A stretch of DNA of 64,000 nucleotides from Dulcicalothrix desertica PCC 7102 (GCF_003991905.1 NZ_RSCL01000003.1:277092-341091), one strand, 5' to 3'; positions 17,972-27,256 are shown, counted from the first letter of the stretch. Notes: generated by a model not told the origin, from the sequence alone. Numbers and translations: made by a program.

Positions 17972-18047
17972 CTTGTGGAACGGGCGTCCTTGCCCTGTCT
18001 TAATAATAGAATAGTACTAGGACGGGCAAGGATGCCCGTTCCACAAG
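17972..18047. repeat. Dispersed inverted repeat after ydcF-like gene
   Basis: Arms CTTGTGGAACGGGCGTCC and GGATGCCCGTTCCACAAG, separated by an AT-rich loop. It belongs to the family at 586-658 and lies in the 3' region of the YdcF-like gene. Confidence 0.85.
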
Positions 18048-18069
18048 AAAAGTTTGAAATAATCTGAAA

Positions 18070-18114
18070 TACCTCTTTGTGAAACTGTAGTCAAAGCTAC
18101 TAAACATAGAGGTA
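18070..18114 (+). promoter_or_regulatory. Possible Shine-Dalgarno-sequestering hairpin
   Basis: TACCTCT at 18070-18076 is complementary to AGAGGTA at 18108-18114, which contains the ribosome binding site for the gene starting at ATG 18119. Pairing would mask the site. The loop is 31 nt, so the fold is only moderately stable and could be chance. Confidence 0.3.
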
Positions 18115-18118
18115 CATT

Positions 18119-18595
18119 ATGATTCATCATATTTCAATTTCCGCTCGTAACCCTGAACGTGTCGCACAAGCTTTAGCTGAGGTCATGAAAGCAATAGTTG
18201 CACCGTTCCCACCTCATCCAGGTAGTTATTTTGTTCTACCACAAGATAATTATGGAACGGGGATTGAAGTTTATCCTAATGGTTCTGAGCTTTTGCCAGG
18301 TGAAGGAAGTTCATCATGTCAGTTTGCGATGAATGATAACGCTTCTCAATTTACCGCTACCCATGCGGCAATTTCTGTACCTACGAGTATTGAAGAAATT
18401 GAGCAGATTGCAGAACGCGAAGGATGGCGTGCAGTACGTTGTAATCGAGATGATATATTTGATGTGATGGAGTTTTGGGTAGAAAATCGCTTGATGATAG
18501 AATTTTTGACTCCAGAAATGGCATCTCAATATTTAGCGTTTGTAACAAATCCAGAAATGATTAAGTCATTTATGCAGGCGCCTGCACTAGCGTAA
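18119..18595 (+). CDS. VOC (glyoxalase)-superfamily-like protein
   Basis: A 158-aa protein that opens IHHISISARNPERVAQALAE, the usual start of a vicinal-oxygen-chelate beta-alpha-beta module, and has a second module at HAAISVPTSIEEIEQIAERE ending in NRLMIEFLTPE. A metal centre cannot be confirmed: one His near the start and one Glu near the end fit, but the set is incomplete by eye. A cytosolic protein of unknown substrate is most likely. The next gene starts 16 nt downstream, or 58 nt if the preferred start is used. Confidence 0.6.
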   Translation: MIHHISISARNPERVAQALAEVMKAIVAPFPPHPGSYFVLPQDNYGTGIEVYPNGSELLPGEGSSSCQFAMNDNASQFTATHAAISVPTSIEEIEQIAEREGWRAVRCNRDDIFDVMEFWVENRLMIEFLTPEMASQYLAFVTNPEMIKSFMQAPALA

Positions 18596-18653
18596 GTGTT
18601 ATTGGGTTAATATGAGCGATGGTTACGTTTACCGTCGATTATCTACAACGCTT

Positions 18654-19691
18654 ATGAAGTATAATAAACTGGGTGACAGCGACCTGAAGGTTTCTGAAAT
18701 TTGCCTCGGTACAATGACCTTTGGACAACAGAATACTTTAGAAGAAGCACATCAGCAGTTAGATTTTGCAGTTTCACAAGGTGTAAACTTTATTGATACT
18801 GCTGAGATGTACCCAGTTCCACCACGCAAAGAAACTTACAGTAAAACAGAAGCTTACATTGGGGAGTGGTTAAAAAATCAACAACGTGACAAACTAATTA
18901 TTGCCACAAAAATGGTCGGAAGAGGAAGACGTTTTAAGTGGGTGCGCGATGGTAATGTTGGTGTAGACCGTAAAAATATCACTGAGGCAATTGAAGCGAG
19001 TCTCAAAAGACTACAAACCGATTACATTGACCTTTACCAAATCCACTGGCCCGACCGTTATGTACCTACATTCGGGCAAACTGTCTTTGATTATAAACAA
19101 GAGCGTGCCTCTACTCCAATTGCAGAACAGTTAGAAGTTTTTGCCGAAGTCATTAAAGCAGGTAAAATTCGTTATTTAGGTTTGAGTAACGAAACACCGT
19201 GGGGAGTATGCGAATTTAGTCATGCAGCCAAACAACTTAATTTACCTAAAGTAGTTTCCATACAAAACGCTTATAATCTTATCAACCGAGTGTTTGATTC
19301 AGCACTAGCAGAAGCATGTTACCGCGAAAATGTTGGCTTGCTTGCGTATAGTCCACTTGGTTTTGGAATGCTATCGGGTAAATATATAGATAAAAAACCT
19401 GAAAATTCTCGTCTTGCTTTATTTGAAGGGTTTGGACAGCGTTACAACAAACCAAATGTCAAGGAGGCAGTAAGCAAATATATAAAGATAGCTAAAAAGT
19501 ATAATTTAACTCCCGTCAACTTAGCATTAGCCTTTGTAAGTAATCGCTGGTTTGTTAGCAGTACAATTATAGGCGCCACCACATTAAAACAACTAAAAGA
19601 AAATCTAGCAAGCGTCGATATTAACTTAACTCCAGAAATTTTAGCAGAAATCGACGCAGTTCATACCCGTTATCCTAATCCGGCGCCGTAA
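18654..19691 (+). CDS. Aldo/keto reductase (Tas/YajO-like)
   Basis: An aldo/keto reductase of about 345 aa, with a TIM-barrel NADPH-dependent oxidoreductase fold. The catalytic tetrad is visible as D in FIDTAEMYPVPP, Y in the same motif, K in IIATKMVG and H in LYQIHWPDRYVP. The C-terminal cofactor loop SSTIIGATTLKQLKENL is also present. I choose ATG 18654 because the family begins MKYNKLGDSDLKVSEICLG; an upstream ATG at 18612 would add 14 unrelated residues. Substrates are not predictable for this branch. Confidence 0.92.
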   Translation: MKYNKLGDSDLKVSEICLGTMTFGQQNTLEEAHQQLDFAVSQGVNFIDTAEMYPVPPRKETYSKTEAYIGEWLKNQQRDKLIIATKMVGRGRRFKWVRDGNVGVDRKNITEAIEASLKRLQTDYIDLYQIHWPDRYVPTFGQTVFDYKQERASTPIAEQLEVFAEVIKAGKIRYLGLSNETPWGVCEFSHAAKQLNLPKVVSIQNAYNLINRVFDSALAEACYRENVGLLAYSPLGFGMLSGKYIDKKPENSRLALFEGFGQRYNKPNVKEAVSKYIKIAKKYNLTPVNLALAFVSNRWFVSSTIIGATTLKQLKENLASVDINLTPEILAEIDAVHTRYPNPAP

Positions 19692-19713
19692 CACACCATT
19701 ATATAATCAGCGC

Positions 19714-20577
19714 CTACAACAAAGCAATCCTATTTTGTAACTCAATCAAATCGGGATGTTCATTTACATTTATTTGGTTAAGTGCCCAATCAAAGAAAGG
19801 ATTAAGAGAAATATATTGAGATTGCTGTTGCTGCATGGCTTTTTGAATATCTTTGCCATGAAACCAAATCAAATATTGTCTATCAGACCAAAAGTTTGGT
19901 TGAGAAAAGTGTTGCTGGTAAGCAGCGATACTTTCTAAAAACCTATCTTGTGTCACGATGCTAGTAGCTTGTTGGAACTGGTTAATTAGTGTCAAAGCTT
20001 CAGATTGACAGTGTTGTAAAGTTAATAAGGACGGAAGTTTACCACTACCACCTGTCCATGTCGTCCTTAGTTGCTGTCGGGAAGCACTTAATTGTATCAA
20101 ATCAGCTAACGCCCATCTTACCACTTGATAATCTTGTAAACTTTTTGCTGCTTGTTCTATCCATGTCGAAATAGCTGCAATTCCTGGGGAATCCCCATGT
20201 CCCCATCTAGAAATAGGATTATTTTGTTTTTCTATATACCTTGTGACCCAATAATTATGGATTAAATTGGAGTCTAATAAATAATTCTCGACGCAAGCAC
20301 GGTGAGTAAGTAACATCGAACCGATTGGAATTAGTTGAATATTATCTGTTGGTTTGACATCAAAATCACGGTCACGAAAAACTATATATTTTTTATTTAT
20401 AGTCTCACTTCTTGAAAAATAGCCTTCAACAAAAACTGAGAATGTGAATTTACTGCCAGAAGGAACTATAGTAGGTTTATTTATAGAAAGGTTTTCAAGA
20501 ACTCTATTTATTAATCTAAAATCTAAACTAGTTTGCTTACCTTCACAAAAAATAACTTTATCACCAACGACGCTCAC
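19714..20577 (-). CDS. TOPRIM/DUF4435-like protein (AriB-like)
   Basis: A 287-aa protein with a TOPRIM-type signature: the glutamate in VIFCEGKQTSLDF (residues about 8-20) and the DxD-like FRDRDFD near residue 68, followed by CVENYLL, the pattern of DUF4435. It starts at GTG 20577, two nt after the stop of the ATPase gene, so the two are translationally linked. An ABC-type ATPase followed by a DUF4435 TOPRIM protein is the architecture of PARIS antiphage systems (AriA-AriB), where AriB is the released effector nuclease. Family membership is a motif-level inference. Confidence 0.65.
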   Translation of the reverse strand: MSVVGDKVIFCEGKQTSLDFRLINRVLENLSINKPTIVPSGSKFTFSVFVEGYFSRSETINKKYIVFRDRDFDVKPTDNIQLIPIGSMLLTHRACVENYLLDSNLIHNYWVTRYIEKQNNPISRWGHGDSPGIAAISTWIEQAAKSLQDYQVVRWALADLIQLSASRQQLRTTWTGGSGKLPSLLTLQHCQSEALTLINQFQQATSIVTQDRFLESIAAYQQHFSQPNFWSDRQYLIWFHGKDIQKAMQQQQSQYISLNPFFDWALNQINVNEHPDLIELQNRIALL

Positions 20578-20579
20578 AA

Positions 20580-21641
20580 CTACACCCCTAACCGTATAAT
20601 ATAACCTTCTGGCACTAATTGCTCAATATAATTAGAGTGGGTTGTAATTATAAACTGATTATTATTTCCTAGTTTAGGCAAAGCGCGTAAAAAAGCTTGT
20701 TGCATCGGTGGATGTAGATGTAATTCAATCTCATCGATTAAAATTACTGAGTTATGAATATTCCAGCTAGCAAAATCCATCAACATCGGAAATATAGCAC
20801 GTTCACCTCCAGACATCTCAGATATTTCATACTGGTTTTTACTATCATGTAAATAAAACCAAGGTTCGCTAAGAATATCATCTAGATTTTCTCGTAAAAC
20901 TGGACCAGAGAAACTCCGTTCTGGAAATACCGTTTTGTAAGTACGTTCAATTTCAGCGTATAAATCCTTTCGTCCATTACGCGATGAGTGAATTTTAGCA
21001 TTTTCTACATCTTGATGAAACAGGCGCCATTTTGACAAACGGTCACGTAAAAGGTCTTCTGTAATTTCTAGCTTTAGTCCTGGGTCTTCGGTCGTTAAAC
21101 TTGTAGAAGTTCTTTGTTCTGTGTACCAAAGAATTGTACCCACCTGCTCAAAAACTTCAAACCCTTCAGTACGACGAAGTTGTTTCGCGTATTCTCGTCC
21201 TCTAAATTGCAATAATTCAGCATTACTTGTTGCTTGCACTTTTCCATCATGCCATTTGAGAGTAACAATATGATTTTTAGCAGCACTCTCTATATTACGT
21301 CCCAATTCTAATAATTTATGTTGTAGATTATGTATAGCTTGGAGTTCGGGAGAAGAAAACTGTACTTTTACAGTTACTTCTGGTTCAAAGTTTCCCCAGT
21401 TACTACTAAGCAGTTCATAATTAAACCCTGTCCACTCTAAATCAGAAATGTTTTGTAACCGTCCAGTTGCAGTACCTAATGTTGCAGCGATAGCTTGTAA
21501 AAGACTCGTTTTTCCAGCACCGTTCATTCCCACTAAAATAATCATATCTCTCGCCAACCCAGTTTCTGGGTCAGTAAAATCAAATTCTGGTGAGGAGAGA
21601 AACTTTTTGAAGCGTTTTAGTTGAACAGATTGAACTTTCAT
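20580..21641 (-). CDS. ABC-type/SMC-like ATPase (AriA-like)
   Basis: A 353-aa ATPase without membrane segments. Walker A is GMNGAGKTS (residues 38-46, K44). The signature is SGGERAIF and Walker B is VILIDEIELHLHP, with the H-loop histidine in ITTHSNYIEQL near the C-terminus. A central region of about 180 residues replaces the long coiled coils of true SMC proteins. This matches RecF/OLD-like AAA_15/AAA_21 ATPases used as sensors in defence pairs. It is upstream of, and almost overlapping, the TOPRIM gene. It is somewhat shorter than the AriA proteins I know. Confidence 0.75.
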   Translation of the reverse strand: MKVQSVQLKRFKKFLSSPEFDFTDPETGLARDMIILVGMNGAGKTSLLQAIAATLGTATGRLQNISDLEWTGFNYELLSSNWGNFEPEVTVKVQFSSPELQAIHNLQHKLLELGRNIESAAKNHIVTLKWHDGKVQATSNAELLQFRGREYAKQLRRTEGFEVFEQVGTILWYTEQRTSTSLTTEDPGLKLEITEDLLRDRLSKWRLFHQDVENAKIHSSRNGRKDLYAEIERTYKTVFPERSFSGPVLRENLDDILSEPWFYLHDSKNQYEISEMSGGERAIFPMLMDFASWNIHNSVILIDEIELHLHPPMQQAFLRALPKLGNNNQFIITTHSNYIEQLVPEGYIIRLGV

Positions 21642-21755
21642 ATAATAAGTTAAGAATTTTTCTCTTCTTTCTTTCCTTTGCGCCCTTTGCGTCCTTTGCG
21701 GTTCATTAAATAAACGTCATTTTAATTAATTATTGCACGAACCACTATATTACAA

Positions 21756-22043
21756 TTAGGGATAGTTATCGTAGATGCTCTCACGACTTAAAGCATAATC
21801 CGAAAGTGTCGGTATCAAGCCATTACGATGTTCAACCTCATCAAGAAATTTATCTAAATCAGCTTCTAACTCGTCTTCATTTTCAAGCTGATTATAGTTA
21901 GTTTTTTTACCCAGTAATGCTTCGACTGTAGGCGCCAATGCATCAGCTAGCAATTGTCGAATACTGAATGCGCCTTGACGCGCGATACTTTCTTGAAGCT
22001 TTTGTTCTAATTCGGGTGTCAATTGCAGTGTAATAGTAGTCAT
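21756..22043 (-). CDS. Small ribbon-helix-helix-like protein
   Basis: A 95-aa protein beginning TTITLQLTPELEQKLQESIARQG, which looks like the beta-strand and first helix of a ribbon-helix-helix DNA-binding domain as in many antitoxins. The acidic C-terminal half (NEDELEADLDKFLDEVE) could be a toxin-binding region. No toxin-like partner is adjacent: the next gene is ADP-ribosylglycohydrolase, 52 nt upstream on the same strand. It may therefore be an orphan regulator or an antitoxin-like remnant. Confidence 0.6.
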   Translation of the reverse strand: MTTITLQLTPELEQKLQESIARQGAFSIRQLLADALAPTVEALLGKKTNYNQLENEDELEADLDKFLDEVEHRNGLIPTLSDYALSRESIYDNYP

Positions 22044-22094
22044 TTTTATAAAGTCAGAGTAATGAGCGTTTTGTTCTTATATTAACAGGGCAAG

Positions 22095-22994
22095 CTAATC
22101 GTAAGCAGGAAGGGACAAAGCTTCGCGTGCTTGCAACCACTCGGTAGGTATACTTTCGGCGCCCGCAGAACATGCTACAATTCCACCAACAATTGCACAA
22201 GTTGTATCTCTATCACCCAATCCCCTAACGGTTGTCCAAATTGCCTCTGTATAATTATCAAGATGTTGTGCTGCACACCATAATGCAAATGGTACAGTAT
22301 CTTGTGCAGAAATTTTGGCACCTGAACCAAGTATTGCCGCAGCATTTTCTATAGATATATTTTCACTTAAATTACTCGCACGCTCAATTTTTGATTTTAC
22401 TTCGCTTTCAGGAATATAACTAATTACTTGGTTCAGAAACTGTTGTTTTGTAACTTTAGAATTAGAAGCAATACCAGCAGCTACTGCAACTGCAACTGCA
22501 CCAGAAGAAGCTTCGGGATGTGCATGAGTAATTTCTGCACTTTTTATAGCTTGGTCAACTAATAAATCTATATTATCAGCAAAATATGCTCCCAATGGCG
22601 CCACTCGCATTGCTGCACCATTGCCGTATGAACCTTGTCCATTAAATAAACTTGTAGCTAGCTGGCGCCAGTTTTTATTATTATCACGAATATGTGTGAG
22701 TAACTTATGCATTGCAGGGCCATAACCGCGTTCTGTATCATAGCGTTCTGCAAAGTCTCTTGCTAGGGCGTCTTGATTTATTTCTTGATATTGTCGCAAT
22801 ATAGAAACGATTGATAATGCCATTTGTGTATCGTCTGTATAATACCATACTCCACTTGGCAACGCGCGTAAATTAATTAAGTTTTCTGCCACATCTGGAT
22901 GCACGAAGAATTTTTCTCCAAATGCATCTCCTACTGATAATCCTTGTAATGAGTTTATTGCGCGAGTTAAGCGCGCTTCTTTTGTAGATTCCAT
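22095..22994 (-). CDS. ADP-ribosylglycohydrolase family protein (DraG/ARH-like)
   Basis: A 299-aa all-alpha hydrolase that would remove ADP-ribose from proteins or nucleic acids using two Mg ions. Ligand motifs are seen at WYYTDDTQMALS (residues about 50-61) and near the C-terminus GLGDRDTTCAIVGGIVA. GDAFGE at residues 22-27 and YGNGAAMRVAPLG at about 122-134 are also family landmarks. Its role may lie in reversing protein modification or in phage defence, but no transferase is next to it. Confidence 0.9.
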   Translation of the reverse strand: MESTKEARLTRAINSLQGLSVGDAFGEKFFVHPDVAENLINLRALPSGVWYYTDDTQMALSIVSILRQYQEINQDALARDFAERYDTERGYGPAMHKLLTHIRDNNKNWRQLATSLFNGQGSYGNGAAMRVAPLGAYFADNIDLLVDQAIKSAEITHAHPEASSGAVAVAVAAGIASNSKVTKQQFLNQVISYIPESEVKSKIERASNLSENISIENAAAILGSGAKISAQDTVPFALWCAAQHLDNYTEAIWTTVRGLGDRDTTCAIVGGIVACSAGAESIPTEWLQAREALSLPAYD

Positions 22995-23054
22995 AGATTA
23001 TATATATACTAAGAACTGGTTAGGGCTTTACTTTTAAATAAAGTTAAAATCTTT

Positions 23055-23192
23055 AAGATGCTACCCTACCCTTCGGGATATCCTCCGGATAACGTGAAAA
23101 CTGCGTTAACGTTCCTCAGCATGACGTGATAGAGATGCTTCGTTCCTCAGCATGACGTGATAGAGATGCTTCGTTCCTCAGCATGACATGAT
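23055..23192. repeat. Tandem dispersed repeat GTTCCTCAGCATGACGTGAT
   Basis: After a GATGCTACCC...CTTCGGGATATCC stem region, a 31-nt unit containing GTTCCTCAGCATGACGTGAT and AGAGATGCTTC is present at about 23112 and 23143, with a partial third copy at 23174. It shares its core with the repeat at 1944-2048. The block ends exactly at the stop of the TolC-like gene. Confidence 0.85.
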
Positions 23193-24650
23193 TTACAGTA
23201 TACTTACTTCCCAGGTCTTAAATGTAGTACCTAACAATTGGTCTAAATTAGCCAAAGCGTTTAAATATCTTATATTTATTTCAACTTCATTATTCTGTGC
23301 CTGTGCTAGTTCATTTATTCTATTAATTAATTCAGATTGAGAAGCTTTACTGAGTTTAAACTTTTCTTGTTCTACATTGAGTTGCTGTTCTGATAGTTTG
23401 ACGGCTTGTCTGGCGCCTTGTATTTGCTTCCAAATCGAATTAATATAGTTTATACTGTTTTGTAAGTGCGTATCTAATTGCAATGTGGTATTTTTAAGTG
23501 TCTCAGCTTTGATTTCTTTATTTTTATCTAGAAGTTGACTTATTTCAAAGTTAAAACGGTTACGCAAGTAATTTGGCTGATAAGTAAAGGCAATTTTTTG
23601 TAAATTCTCGAATTCTAAAGATATTGGCTCAATCCCAGGAATTTCACCTGCTGTTATTTCTATATTATTTATTTCTAATACAGATGCTAATTCTAAGCTT
23701 CTTGCTTTTACTTCATTTTGGGCAGCTAATAAAGAAATGCGATAGTTTGTATTTTTTAACTCTTCGGCATTTTTCAATGATAATTGAACTATTTTAACTT
23801 TTTCTTGCGCTTGGAGTAATTTATTATACGTTAAAACTACGTTTGTAATTTTGCTGTTCAATGCGTTTCTTGAGTCTTGTCTGTTAATGAGTTCGTTTAA
23901 ACGTGCGATTTTTTTATCTGTGTCTTTCGTTAAAGATAATTTTATATCTAATTGCTTAGATTGATTAATATTATTTACATCATTCCATTTATATGTTGGC
24001 TTTAATTTACTTGGTTTTGTTTGAATATTTACTAAGTAAGCATTTTTATCGGCGCCTTGAGCTAATGCTAAGTATACAGCATCTCCTACTGTCATGTAAA
24101 TTTGTTGAATTGGCTTTGTTTCTGGTGTATTAGTTTTATGAGATGATTGACTATAAAGTTCGTATGTACCTTGAAATATTCCAGAAGAAATAGTTAGAGT
24201 TTTTTGAGGTTGTATTTTCGGTATAACTGGTATATAAAGATTGTTAATTTTATTTAATTTTTCTAGTTTATCGAATTTATAGGATTTGATATCAGAACTT
24301 ATATAACGATAATTTTCTTTTCGTAAATCTTCATTATTTAAATTATCTTGTGGTGTGTTTAAATCATTGAAAGGGTTAGGGGGTAAACAAGTAAATACGT
24401 CACACTTTTGAGTTTCAGCATTGGGAAGAGGAAGTAAGCTGAGTCGAAAGTCAGGATTCTTTGACTTATTTGATTTATATGGGTCAAAAGATAAATTAAA
24501 TGGTTCTTTAACAGGTTGGGGTGGTGTTTTAACGGGTGATGCTGGTTGAATAGGTACAATTGTTTGGATAGTACCAAAGGTCGCAACAATAAAGGCAACA
24601 CTGTTTAAACTCCAGTACCATATCGAAGTGAGCGAATATTGTTGTTTCAT
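23193..24650 (-). CDS. TolC-like outer-membrane-efflux-type protein
   Basis: A 485-aa protein with an N-terminal hydrophobic segment (residues about 10-30), a proline-rich linker and a long alpha-helical C-terminal region. The segment near residues 385-475 (NSINYINSIWKQIQGARQAV, then NVEQEKFKLSKASQSELINR and LNALANLDQLLGT) resembles the second helical hairpin of TolC-family proteins. The beta-barrel portion is not obvious, so it could be a divergent family member. Its ATG overlaps the stop of the PhoD-like gene by four bases (ATGA), so the two are cotranslated. Confidence 0.6.
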   Translation of the reverse strand: MKQQYSLTSIWYWSLNSVAFIVATFGTIQTIVPIQPASPVKTPPQPVKEPFNLSFDPYKSNKSKNPDFRLSLLPLPNAETQKCDVFTCLPPNPFNDLNTPQDNLNNEDLRKENYRYISSDIKSYKFDKLEKLNKINNLYIPVIPKIQPQKTLTISSGIFQGTYELYSQSSHKTNTPETKPIQQIYMTVGDAVYLALAQGADKNAYLVNIQTKPSKLKPTYKWNDVNNINQSKQLDIKLSLTKDTDKKIARLNELINRQDSRNALNSKITNVVLTYNKLLQAQEKVKIVQLSLKNAEELKNTNYRISLLAAQNEVKARSLELASVLEINNIEITAGEIPGIEPISLEFENLQKIAFTYQPNYLRNRFNFEISQLLDKNKEIKAETLKNTTLQLDTHLQNSINYINSIWKQIQGARQAVKLSEQQLNVEQEKFKLSKASQSELINRINELAQAQNNEVEINIRYLNALANLDQLLGTTFKTWEVSIL

Positions 24651-27121
24651 TTTCCTTTCATTCTAACTTCCCTTAACACATCAGTTATTGGACAGTCTTT
24701 GTCATCAAAACTTAATGAAACTTCATAGCGAGTTAATGGGAACGGTTCTAGAAGTTTACCTTTTTCGTGACTTTCCAGGCGCCACCATAACGTTTGGACA
24801 GCTATTTGTTTGGTATCATCGAATTCAAAGGTGATTTCGGCAAGATTGTTAACACCGACAACTTCTTTACCATGTCCCCATAGTCCTTTATACTCGTGAT
24901 GGTTTTTTGCCATTGATAAATATTGGTTTAATGGTTTTAAACGGTCTTGTCGAGGTAAGGGAGCTACAATTGATTGCGTGTTATGTGAGTTATGATTAGA
25001 TGAATAATGAATATTCTCTAAGAGTGCTGGCAAAAAATCTATACGATACCACCATTCAGGTTTTTTAGTAATATCAGGTAGTCTAAACCAGCTACGTTCT
25101 TCAACTATATTAATTAGTGCAGGACTTTTTTCGATGTGCAAAGGTAGACATTGCATAAAAGCATCAGCGTATGTACATACTACTCCAACTTCTTGCTTCT
25201 TCGCTTCTGGGTTAGACCATCCTAATATTTCAGCTTTGGGGTGATAGTCTATTAATTGGAATGGCACAAAACCTTTGAGGTGTAACGAGTAGCTTCCACC
25301 TGGTTCGCGTTTCTCGTTTCGCAATGAACTACTGGTAAACTGAGCTATAACTAGTTGTGGGTTTGCGGGTAGTGGAAACTCGAATGGTTGATTTGCTGAA
25401 TATTGTAAGCGTGCGGAGAAACTATAGTGAACATCACCACTAAGCATGACGATGCGACTACTTTGTCTTGATGTTCGTAGTGCTAAACGTGCGATAAATT
25501 TTTCAAATGAAGAAGCTTGTAGTCCCCACGCTTCTGGGTCAAACCCCCAAGCAGCAGTACCTAATTTTTCAGCAACTGCTTTCGCTGACTTTTGAATACC
25601 TTCGAGAAAAGGTAAACCGACAACGGGACTGGGTGAGATAACTATTGTAACTTTATTGTCGTCGGATATTTCGGGGAGTTGTTTTTCTAAAGCTTCGTCG
25701 CTTAAAAGTTCTGGAAAGTCAAAGTCTTCACCAGGAAAACCTCTTAAAGTGCGGGTGTCGAGAAATACGACTTCGTAACCAGGGCCAGTAACTGTGTAAT
25801 TCCAATTTATACTATTATCGAAATAGGGCAGGCGCCTGGGGTTAGTTTTTCTAATTTCTGTAACAGTGGGTAAACCAAGTCGTTTGGAAATTTCGGTTTC
25901 GGAGTCAGGGTCATTACCTTTACTTTTCGACCAAGTTTGTAATGCTGAAAGAAGTGCTGCACCAGGTTTATCGTTGCTAAACTCCAATGGAGTGTTACCC
26001 CAAGCTTGGCAAATGCTATATCCTAGTAAACCATTTTGAATGATACGGCGCCCAAGTGGTTTAGAAAGAACACGGTCGCACCATGCCATATTCAAATTCC
26101 AGTCGTCAGTAATTTCATGGTCATCAAATATCATATATGTAGGGATATTCGCTAACGCACGTCGTACTTGTTTAATAGTTGAAATAAATTCCTTGAGATA
26201 AGTAACTTCTTTATCAAAATCTGATTCTTTTTGTTTATCCTGACTTGTTGCTTCGATTGAGTAAATATCCTGGTACTGTGGAAAATCTTCTTCGTTGACC
26301 CAAAGTACATCACTCCAAGCAAACAAATACATTGCCATAAATTCGCCAAATGTAAACAAATGGCTTTTAGCAATATCAGTAATTCGATTCAATTTATCTA
26401 AACTAGCTGTTAACCCAGCAACATTTGTAGCTAAATTATTACGTTGACCAGGTTTAAGCTCATCTAAATTTGTCACACCTGGTAAAGGTTCTGACCATCC
26501 TAAAAGTGTTTCTGCTGCATCCATAAGCATAAATAACAAAGCATCGGCAACATCATCTACATAAATTTGGTCACCTGTAAGAAAAAGCTGATGTGGACGC
26601 TTTTCTACTGATATAGCTAAAGCTTCACGTATCATTTTATCCAAGGAAGCCATTGCATCCAAGCTCTCACCGTGCAGCTTGCGACAAGAACCATGAACAA
26701 TACGTAAATCATTTATATCATTAGGAGGAAGTGCAAAAGAAGGTAAATTATATTCAGAATGTACATCTGGATATGCAATTTCTAAAATAGAACCTTCAGA
26801 ATTTAAAATCCCAGGAGTATTTAAACTTTCACCTGGATTAAAAGCTATATTATATAAATAATTTTCACCATCTCGAAGTACGGAATAATTAGATTGTGCA
26901 GTAATCGCGACAATATGTAAATTATCGCCAACTTGCGTAGTATTTTGTCTAGCAGTAATTAAAGCATTTTTATTAGTATCTAAAATTACTAAAGTCACCG
27001 TGCGACTTTCTTTTAAAGCAATCCACACAGTCACCGAATAGTTGTCAGTTCGTCGTAGAATAGGTCCAGCGAGAACCAAGGGTAATGTATTAATTCGTTC
27101 TCGTAACGGAATCCAGTTCAT
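24647..27121 (-). CDS. PhoD-like metallophosphatase
   Basis: An 824-aa protein of the PhoD/alkaline phosphatase D superfamily. The calcineurin-like metal motifs are visible: TGDQIYVDDVADALL near residue 180, MIFDDHEITDDWNLNMAW near 330 and MLSGDVHYSFSARLQY near 560. A beta-rich N-terminal region (1-130) precedes the catalytic domain, and about 150 residues of extra C-terminal sequence follow it. No Tat or Sec signal peptide is seen, unlike secreted PhoD. It could act on nucleotides, phosphodiesters or phospholipids. It is the promoter-proximal gene of the TolC-like pair. Confidence 0.85.
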   Translation of the reverse strand: MNWIPLRERINTLPLVLAGPILRRTDNYSVTVWIALKESRTVTLVILDTNKNALITARQNTTQVGDNLHIVAITAQSNYSVLRDGENYLYNIAFNPGESLNTPGILNSEGSILEIAYPDVHSEYNLPSFALPPNDINDLRIVHGSCRKLHGESLDAMASLDKMIREALAISVEKRPHQLFLTGDQIYVDDVADALLFMLMDAAETLLGWSEPLPGVTNLDELKPGQRNNLATNVAGLTASLDKLNRITDIAKSHLFTFGEFMAMYLFAWSDVLWVNEEDFPQYQDIYSIEATSQDKQKESDFDKEVTYLKEFISTIKQVRRALANIPTYMIFDDHEITDDWNLNMAWCDRVLSKPLGRRIIQNGLLGYSICQAWGNTPLEFSNDKPGAALLSALQTWSKSKGNDPDSETEISKRLGLPTVTEIRKTNPRRLPYFDNSINWNYTVTGPGYEVVFLDTRTLRGFPGEDFDFPELLSDEALEKQLPEISDDNKVTIVISPSPVVGLPFLEGIQKSAKAVAEKLGTAAWGFDPEAWGLQASSFEKFIARLALRTSRQSSRIVMLSGDVHYSFSARLQYSANQPFEFPLPANPQLVIAQFTSSSLRNEKREPGGSYSLHLKGFVPFQLIDYHPKAEILGWSNPEAKKQEVGVVCTYADAFMQCLPLHIEKSPALINIVEERSWFRLPDITKKPEWWYRIDFLPALLENIHYSSNHNSHNTQSIVAPLPRQDRLKPLNQYLSMAKNHHEYKGLWGHGKEVVGVNNLAEITFEFDDTKQIAVQTLWWRLESHEKGKLLEPFPLTRYEVSLSFDDKDCPITDVLREVRMKGK

Positions 27122-27220
27122 ACATCATTGATTAGGGGTACACTTCGAGTATATTTCGGGTTCCCTAAAAAGTGTCAACCGTGAATTCTCTACTCTCTGA
27201 GCACCTGGCAAATCATCCCC

Positions 27221-27244
27221 TATTGTAGGTGGGCACTGCCCACC
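27221..27244. repeat. Short palindrome GGTGGGCACTGCCCACC
   Basis: A compact inverted repeat with TGTAG flank between the PhoD-like and kinase genes. Related palindromic sequence GTAGGGTGGGCAGTGCCCAC occurs at 48757. It lies just downstream of the kinase stop and may terminate that transcript. Confidence 0.7.
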
Positions 27245-27256
27245 ATACTTAGTATT

